Below are positions 1 to 9,648 of a stretch of DNA of 9,648 bases, in pieces. The translations under genes and the position numbers were made by a program. The number at the start of each line of letters is the position of its first letter. Position 1 is the stretch's first letter. This DNA comes from Leptospira borgpetersenii serovar Javanica (lineage in GTDB: Bacteria > Spirochaetota > Leptospiria > Leptospirales > Leptospiraceae): positions 17,501-27,148 of the forward strand of contig NZ_QAJG01000037.1 in NCBI RefSeq assembly GCF_003046425.1, written 5' to 3'. The notes below the pieces were generated by a model. The model did no database searches and was not told the DNA's origin. It saw nothing but the letters and a program-made list of their open reading frames with translations.

Positions 1-37
<37 letters not shown>

Positions 38-50
38 GCGTAGGTTTTAT

Positions 51-1568
<1,518 letters not shown>

Positions 1569-1597
1569 CCCGGGGAATATAGTCGGTTAGTGTTAGA

Positions 1598-2437
<840 letters not shown>

Positions 2438-2461
2438 AAAAGTTTTCTTCGAAACTCAGGT

Positions 2462-2478
2462 TTAGTTTTTAAAACTAA
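2462..2478. terminator. A/T-rich inverted repeat between convergent genes
   Basis: TTAGTTTT, one base, AAAACTAA: a near-perfect palindrome in the 91-nt space between the convergent ends at 2437 and 2529. As RNA it gives a 7-bp A/U-rich stem with a 3-nt loop, followed on the + strand by GATTTTG. It may act as a weak bidirectional terminator; the stem lacks GC pairs, so this is tentative. A run of seven T at 2524-2530 follows on the + strand, inside the stop region of the opposite gene. Confidence 0.3.
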
Positions 2479-2528
2479 GATTTTGCCGAGATAGGATCGA
2501 ACTTAGGGACAAAACTTAAATTCTTTTT

Positions 2529-3338
<810 letters not shown>

Positions 3339-3372
3339 CCGGAGTAAAGAAAAAACGCGAAAAGAATCACGG

Positions 3373-3442
<70 letters not shown>

Positions 3443-3473
3443 ATCGAAAATACACAAGAAAGAGTTATAAAAA

Positions 3474-3917
<444 letters not shown>

Positions 3918-4440
3918 AAAACGAAATTTGCGCTCGCCTTAATATTATTGATCTCTATCAGGTTGAGTACTGTAAATTTTTATTGCAAAGCTCGGTTTCG
4001 GCGCAAAATAACCGGGTGTTTTGTTTTGAACTTGTCTCAAAGCCTACTTGCGAGACATTTTAAATAAAATGATAGCGGGTACGAGTTGGAATAAAGCAAC
4101 GTAATTATCGAGTTTGAATTCCCGCAAGTCTTTACGACTCTAAATGTGTTGAACTAAACAAAGTGCGTTCGACCTTTTATCTAAAAGGATTGAGGAAATC
4201 TCTGCACTTTAGTTTCACATTCGGGACTGTCTTATGTTCAAGAATCATACGAATTTAAGGATCGGTTTCGCATTAGTTATGCCAAATTCCCGTTAAAGTT
4301 CAAAAATTAGGCTGTTTGACGAACAAAATGAGGAAGAGTAAAAAAGCCTAACGCCTAATCATTGACATCTAAAACTCTAACCACTAAAATAACCGGTGCT
4401 TTGGAGTGGGTTTATAAACGGAATAAAAACAAAAGGAACT
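3918..4440. other. Gene-free spacer, 523 nt
   Basis: No reading frame here has a start, reasonable length and recognisable product on either strand, and no tRNA-like or rRNA-like fold was seen. It contains a copy of a dispersed repeat at 4317-4355 (listed separately), a TTTGCGC/GCGCAAA inverted pair (3927-3933 and 4001-4007), and an ATTAGGC/GCCTAAT pair (4306-4312 and 4353-4359) bracketing the repeat copy. No strong terminator hairpin follows mgsA. The composition resembles relic sequence rather than a compact regulatory region. Confidence 0.6.
4317..4355 (+). repeat. Dispersed repeat, copy 1
   Basis: The stretch GAACAAAATGAGGA, then AGA, then GTAAAAAA (4321-4345) matches 9166-9186 in all but one base once the 3-nt AGA is treated as an insertion. 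Weaker similarity continues for about ten bases (CCTAACGCC against CTTAAATGCC). In this copy the embedded ATG frame stops after eight codons. The other copy lies in a second gene-poor region 4.8 kb away, so this looks like a decayed genomic repeat rather than a shared promoter element. Confidence 0.5.
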
Positions 4441-4749
4441 TTAGGACTTAGAAAACTTTTTTTTACGTTTCCCGCTAGCTGCCTTGAGAGTTTTGGATTT
4501 TTTCTCAAAACCTTCCGGTTTTTCGTCAAAATGAAAAAAAAAATCAAAGGATTTGCCAAGGATTTTATAGATTCTCCAGAATTCGATAACGTCAAGACGT
4601 CTTTCACCGGATTCAATTTTGGAAATATAAGATTGGGGTTGGCCCAAACGCATAGCAACCTCAAACTGAGTAAGGTCTGCATCTTTTCTGGCAGCGATTA
4701 AATTTTTGCAAAAAATTTTCGCTTCGCGTGAATGGATAGACTTAAACAA
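4441..4749 (-). CDS. Xre-family HTH transcriptional regulator (orphan antitoxin-like)
   Basis: A small DNA-binding protein (102 aa) of the Cro/C1/Xre class. Residues about 15-70 form the five-helix domain: [21 protein letters not shown] (16-36) covers helices 1-2, [14 protein letters not shown] (37-50) is the recognition helix and turn, and [15 protein letters not shown] (51-65) the closing helices. The tail (82-102) is very lysine-rich and may add nonspecific DNA contact. The only start that keeps the whole domain is TTG at 4749; an in-frame stop lies 5 codons upstream (4762-4764) and the first ATG would remove helix 1. There is no Shine-Dalgarno. Such proteins are often antitoxins or phage-type repressors, but no toxin-like gene adjoins it: 175 nt of noncoding DNA lies upstream and over 500 nt downstream. 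It probably represses itself through the palindrome at 4778-4798, and could also affect the divergent gene at 4925. Confidence 0.85.
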   Translation of the reverse strand: MFKSIHSREAKIFCKNLIAARKDADLTQFEVAMRLGQPQSYISKIESGERRLDVIEFWRIYKILGKSFDFFFHFDEKPEGFEKKSKTLKAASGKRKKKFSKS

Positions 4750-4773
4750 AACGGAGAAATTTTACATTCTGAA

Positions 4774-4798
4774 ATAGAATATCCCAAAATAGGATATT
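4774..4798. promoter_or_regulatory. Candidate operator for the Xre regulator
   Basis: AATATCC (4778-4784) and GGATATT (4792-4798) are perfect 7-bp inverted arms with a 7-nt spacer. The same interval also holds the direct repeat ATAGAATAT / ATAGGATAT at a 15-nt offset. It lies 29 nt before the TTG start of the HTH gene and overlaps a TATTCT box on the minus strand (4776-4781). Symmetry, size and position suit autorepression by an Xre dimer. Binding is inferred. Confidence 0.5.
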
Positions 4799-4831
4799 TT
4801 TATAAAAAAATAAGAAACTTACGGATTCGAA

Positions 4832-4860
4832 TTCACTTTTGAAAGTTTGAAAATTATAAA
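4832..4860 (+). promoter_or_regulatory. Candidate sigma-70 promoter for the secernin-like gene
   Basis: TTCACT (4832-4837), a 17-nt spacer and TATAAA (4855-4860): 4/6 and 5/6 matches to the consensus with ideal spacing. Transcription would begin near 4867, giving a leader of about 58 nt that includes the GAGGAA at 4908-4913. A perfect TTGACA at 4875-4880 is also present but has no convincing -10 at the right distance. Confidence 0.4.
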
Positions 4861-4924
4861 TTACAGTCGGTTCGTTGACAAAAACAGCTTGCCAATTCGT
4901 TCCGTATGAGGAATTTCACGCATC

Positions 4925-6269
4925 ATGTGTGATACGTTTGTTGCCACGCCGTCTTTTACCGGAACCGGTTCGATGATCTTTGGAAAAAATTCGGACAGGG
5001 AACCTAACGAGGCCCAGGCTCTACTGAGAGTTCTCCCTCGTTTACGGGAAGCCGAGACACTCTGTACTTACATTCAAATTCCCGGAATAAAACAAACTCA
5101 AGAAGTCATTCTTTCCAAACCCTTTCAGATGTGGGGGGCGGAGATGGGAGCGAACGCTTCCGGAGTTGTGATCGGAAACGAAGCGGTCTTTACGAAAATC
5201 CCTTTTGAAAAAAAGAATCAAGGACTCACTGGAATGGATCTATTGCGTCTCGCTTTGGAAAGAAGTAAAGATGCCGAGACTGCGAGAGATACGATCCTTC
5301 AACTTTTGGAACGATTCGGTCAGGATGCTTGTGGTGGTTATATGAATTCTTCTTTTTACTATCATAACAGTTTTTTGATCGCAGATTTTCGGAATGCGTT
5401 CGTGTTGGAAACCGCCGGAAAGTTTTGGGCTTGGAAAAGGATCGAAGGTTTCTATTCGATTTCCAATGGATTGACTTTGGAGGACGATTACGACGCAATT
5501 CATCCGAAAGCGATCGAATTCGCTTTCAAAAAAAATTGGATGAAAAAGGGAGAAACATTCTCTTTTCGTAAAGCGTTCTCGGATTCTTTTTTTACTTTTT
5601 TCAGCAAGTGTAGGACAAGAAGGGAGAAAATCAGGACAATGGGAGCATTCAAAAAAGGGAATTTAGACGTACATGCTGCGACGGAGATTCTCAGAATGGA
5701 AGGAGAACCGTTGCAAACGGCGGACTTTTATCCTTCTTCTTCGGATATGGGCTCGGTTTGCCTTCATGCCACCGGCCCGATTACGCCTAACGGAACTACT
5801 GCTTCTTTAGTTGCCGAGTTGAAACCGAATCTTTCTAAAAACCGTTTTTGGTTTACCGGCACTTCGATTCCTTCCATTTCTTTTTTTCTACCGGCGGGCT
5901 TTTCAGGAACGAGTTTTTTAGAAAAAAATTTTGAACAACCCGGTTCTAAATTGGATACTTCCCTTTGGTGGGTCCACGAAAAGTTCTACAGAAAGATCCA
6001 GCGTTTTTATCCCGATGCAAAAAGGCTCGTGCAACCTCGGATTGCCGTTTTGGAAAAAGAATGGTTCCGGGAATTGAAAAAGTTGGAAAAAAATTCAAAT
6101 CCTTCGAAAGGTTTGGACTTTTTGAGTGAAAGAGCCGTAAAGACGGCTCTTCAAGAATATACGTTTTGGGATGAGAATTTGTTCATCGAACTGAGTAAAA
6201 ATCGGCCTAGGAAAACATTCGCGCCCTTTTATAGTCTACAATGGTCTTACTGGAATCGAAAAGCGGGCA

Positions 6270-6283
<14 letters not shown>
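4925..6283 (+). CDS. Secernin-like peptidase C69-family N-terminal-cysteine hydrolase
   Basis: A protein of 452 aa in the Ntn-hydrolase superfamily, peptidase C69/secernin branch; known relatives are dipeptidases or amidases, and the secernin substrate is not established. It begins MCDTFVA, so removal of Met would expose Cys2 as the nucleophile. Other family landmarks are [12 protein letters not shown] (18-29), [19 protein letters not shown] (70-88), [11 protein letters not shown] (103-113), [14 protein letters not shown] (158-171), [10 protein letters not shown] (273-282) and [15 protein letters not shown] (309-323), the last two typical of secernins. No signal peptide, so cytosolic. The start is decided by the MCD motif; GAGGAA at 4908-4913 is a good Shine-Dalgarno with an 11-nt gap. 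Its last 14 bp overlap the tail of the opposing TerC gene. Cysteine rather than another nucleophile, and the complete length, suggest an active enzyme. Confidence 0.9.
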
Positions 6284-7052
<769 letters not shown>

Positions 7053-7059
7053 TGTAGGT

Positions 7060-7623
<564 letters not shown>

Positions 7624-7625
7624 TT

Positions 7626-8060
<435 letters not shown>

Positions 8061-8124
8061 ATTGTTTCTCTTCGCAAGGAGTGTATCTCCCCTAAGTCCG
8101 TTTTCCAATCAAAAAATTAGAAAT

Positions 8125-8154
8125 TTTAGACTTGTAAGACTCGATTTTGATCAA
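8125..8154 (-). promoter_or_regulatory. Candidate promoter for the universal stress protein
   Basis: Reading the minus strand: TTGATC (8154-8149), 18 nt, TCTAAA (8130-8125), each a 4/6 consensus match. The start would fall near 8118, about 57 nt before ATG 8060. The -35 lies in the 8-bp palindrome TTGATCAA (8147-8154). One of the direct repeats at 8134 lies within the spacer. Confidence 0.35.
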
Positions 8155-8201
8155 CCAGAGAATAAGGATTCCTATAAAAACTTGGACAAGTAAGACTTGA
8201 T
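8134..8201 (+). repeat. Short direct repeat GTAAGACTYGAT, two copies
   Basis: GTAAGACTCGAT (8134-8145) and GTAAGACTTGAT (8190-8201) match in 11 of 12 bases at a 56-nt offset, in the divergent region between the stress-protein and sigma-like genes. The bases before them are inverted copies (ACTTGT at 8130-8135, ACAAGT at 8186-8191). They could be paired sites for a regulator or an alternative sigma factor. Confidence 0.4.
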
Positions 8202-8216
8202 ACGGATTTTTTTCAG

Positions 8217-9067
<851 letters not shown>

Positions 9068-9161
9068 TGTCGATGGATAGATGTTAGAACTTTACATACA
9101 GCCCTTTTTTCTCCATACACATGGGTTTCCTAAAATCAAGTTTACAGGAATCAAACTGCGA

Positions 9162-9279
<118 letters not shown>

Positions 9280-9397
9280 AACTGGGGAAAACAATGAATC
9301 AGTTTTCCATTATTTTCGGGAATCGATTGAATTTCGATTCGTTTGAGAAACGTCATTTACACAAAATCGTTGGCAACACCTGGTTAACAATGTCACG

Positions 9398-9648
9398 TTA
9401 GAGAATTCCATTTTCTTTCAGGGTTTTTTCGGAGAATCCTGTAATTTCTAAAACGGTCTTTAGATCAATCCCCTCTTCAGCATTTTACCGGCATCTTCCA
9501 ATTTTTCTTCGATCCTACCTTCAATCTTGCCCTGCTGCATGCCTTGTTCAATCCCTTGTTGTATTCCTTCTGAAATGAGTCTCTCCGCTGTAGTCATCGT
9601 TAACTCCTCGTATTGTTCCAATTTTGATATTGCCAAAACTCTTTTGAG
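9398..9648 (-). pseudogene. C-terminal end of an Rpn-family (PD-(D/E)XK nuclease / transposase-like) gene, frameshifted
   Basis: Only the 3' end is in the window; the gene continues beyond 9648. The minus strand gives [20 protein letters not shown] and then the family-typical Gln/Glu/Gly tail [20 protein letters not shown] and [12 protein letters not shown], followed by LI and a stop at 9460-9462. In the next frame, directly after the break, is [22 protein letters not shown] with a stop at 9398-9400, which reads as the normal end of this family. Changing the four-G run (9470-9473) to five G restores [15 protein letters not shown] without a gap. So a one-base deletion in a homopolymer truncates the protein by about 22 residues. 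Rpn proteins promote RecA-independent recombination and carry an N-terminal nuclease domain, which is outside the window. A sequencing error in the G run is possible. The catalytic part may still be intact and functional. Confidence 0.7.

Noticed and set aside
4306..4359. ATTAGGC...GCCTAAT as a hairpin or riboswitch-like element
   Set aside because: The 40-nt loop is unstructured and 7-bp arms at this distance arise easily by chance.
4005..4398. AAAATAACCGG(G)TG direct repeats flanking 380 bp, as if target-site or element ends
   Set aside because: Matching 11-mers are expected by chance among A/T-rich sequence in a window this size, and no terminal inverted repeats or gene lie between.
3918..4440. 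CRISPR array or small RNA gene in the long spacer
   Set aside because: No regularly spaced repeats are present, and no promoter-terminator pair could be recognised.
4377..4701. Overlapping ~100-residue frames on both strands over the Xre gene
   Set aside because: They lie across the HTH gene in other frames, show no domain, and the HTH frame has clear family motifs.
8061..8108. N-terminal extension of the universal stress protein from TTG 8108
   Set aside because: The 16 extra residues do not resemble the family, and the ATG at 8060 has a well-placed GAAGAG.
9320..9340. GAATCGA/TCGATTC hairpin as a terminator
   Set aside because: No T run follows on either strand and it is about 250 nt beyond the nearest upstream gene.

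Overview
The window looks like chromosomal DNA from a spirochaete of the genus Leptospira, most likely a pathogenic-clade species. Evidence: low-to-moderate GC with A/T-rich spacers, weak or absent Shine-Dalgarno sites, gene families typical of that genus (LptF/G-type permease with a long lumenal part, secernin-like C69 hydrolase, short TerC protein, SelL/AhpC-TSA_2-like protein, Rpn-like nuclease remnant), and noncoding spacers holding decayed repeats. The genus call is inference from family content and sequence style; no search was run.

Layout. 51-2437 (+): an LptF/LptG-family permease, then 29 nt later a protein with a degenerate response-regulator receiver fold and a long coiled coil, probably one transcript. 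2529-3332 (-): an exported, helix-rich protein of unknown function, convergent with the pair. 3474-3917 (+): methylglyoxal synthase, mgsA. 3918-4440: a 523-nt gene-free spacer containing one copy of a dispersed repeat. 4441-4749 (-): a lone Xre-type HTH protein with a TTG start and a palindromic candidate operator just upstream. 4925-6283 (+): a secernin-like N-terminal-cysteine hydrolase. 6270-6983 (-): a TerC/YgdQ-type membrane protein overlapping the end of the secernin gene by 14 bp. 7060-7623 (+): a thioredoxin-fold redox protein (SelL/AhpC-TSA_2 type) with a CxxS in place of CxxC. 7626-8060 (-): an ATP-binding-type universal stress protein, ending 2 bp from its convergent neighbour. 8219-9067 (+): a divergent sigma-70-like protein. 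9068-9648: gene-poor, with a second copy of the dispersed repeat carrying a frameshifted small reading frame, then the C-terminal end (- strand) of an Rpn-family nuclease/transposase-like gene broken by an apparent one-base deletion in a G run.

Functionally there is no single obvious system. The first two genes suggest envelope lipid export with an associated non-catalytic receiver/coiled-coil protein. Methylglyoxal synthase, TerC, the redox protein and the universal stress protein form a loose set of metabolic and stress functions in alternating orientations, each pair sharing a short divergent or convergent junction. The sigma-like gene is divergent from the stress protein and could in principle regulate it. 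The flanks of the stable genes (3918-4440 and 9068-9648) are where decay and repeats accumulate. The least described items are the pseudo-receiver/coiled-coil protein, the exported helical protein, the atypical sigma-like protein and the dispersed repeat.
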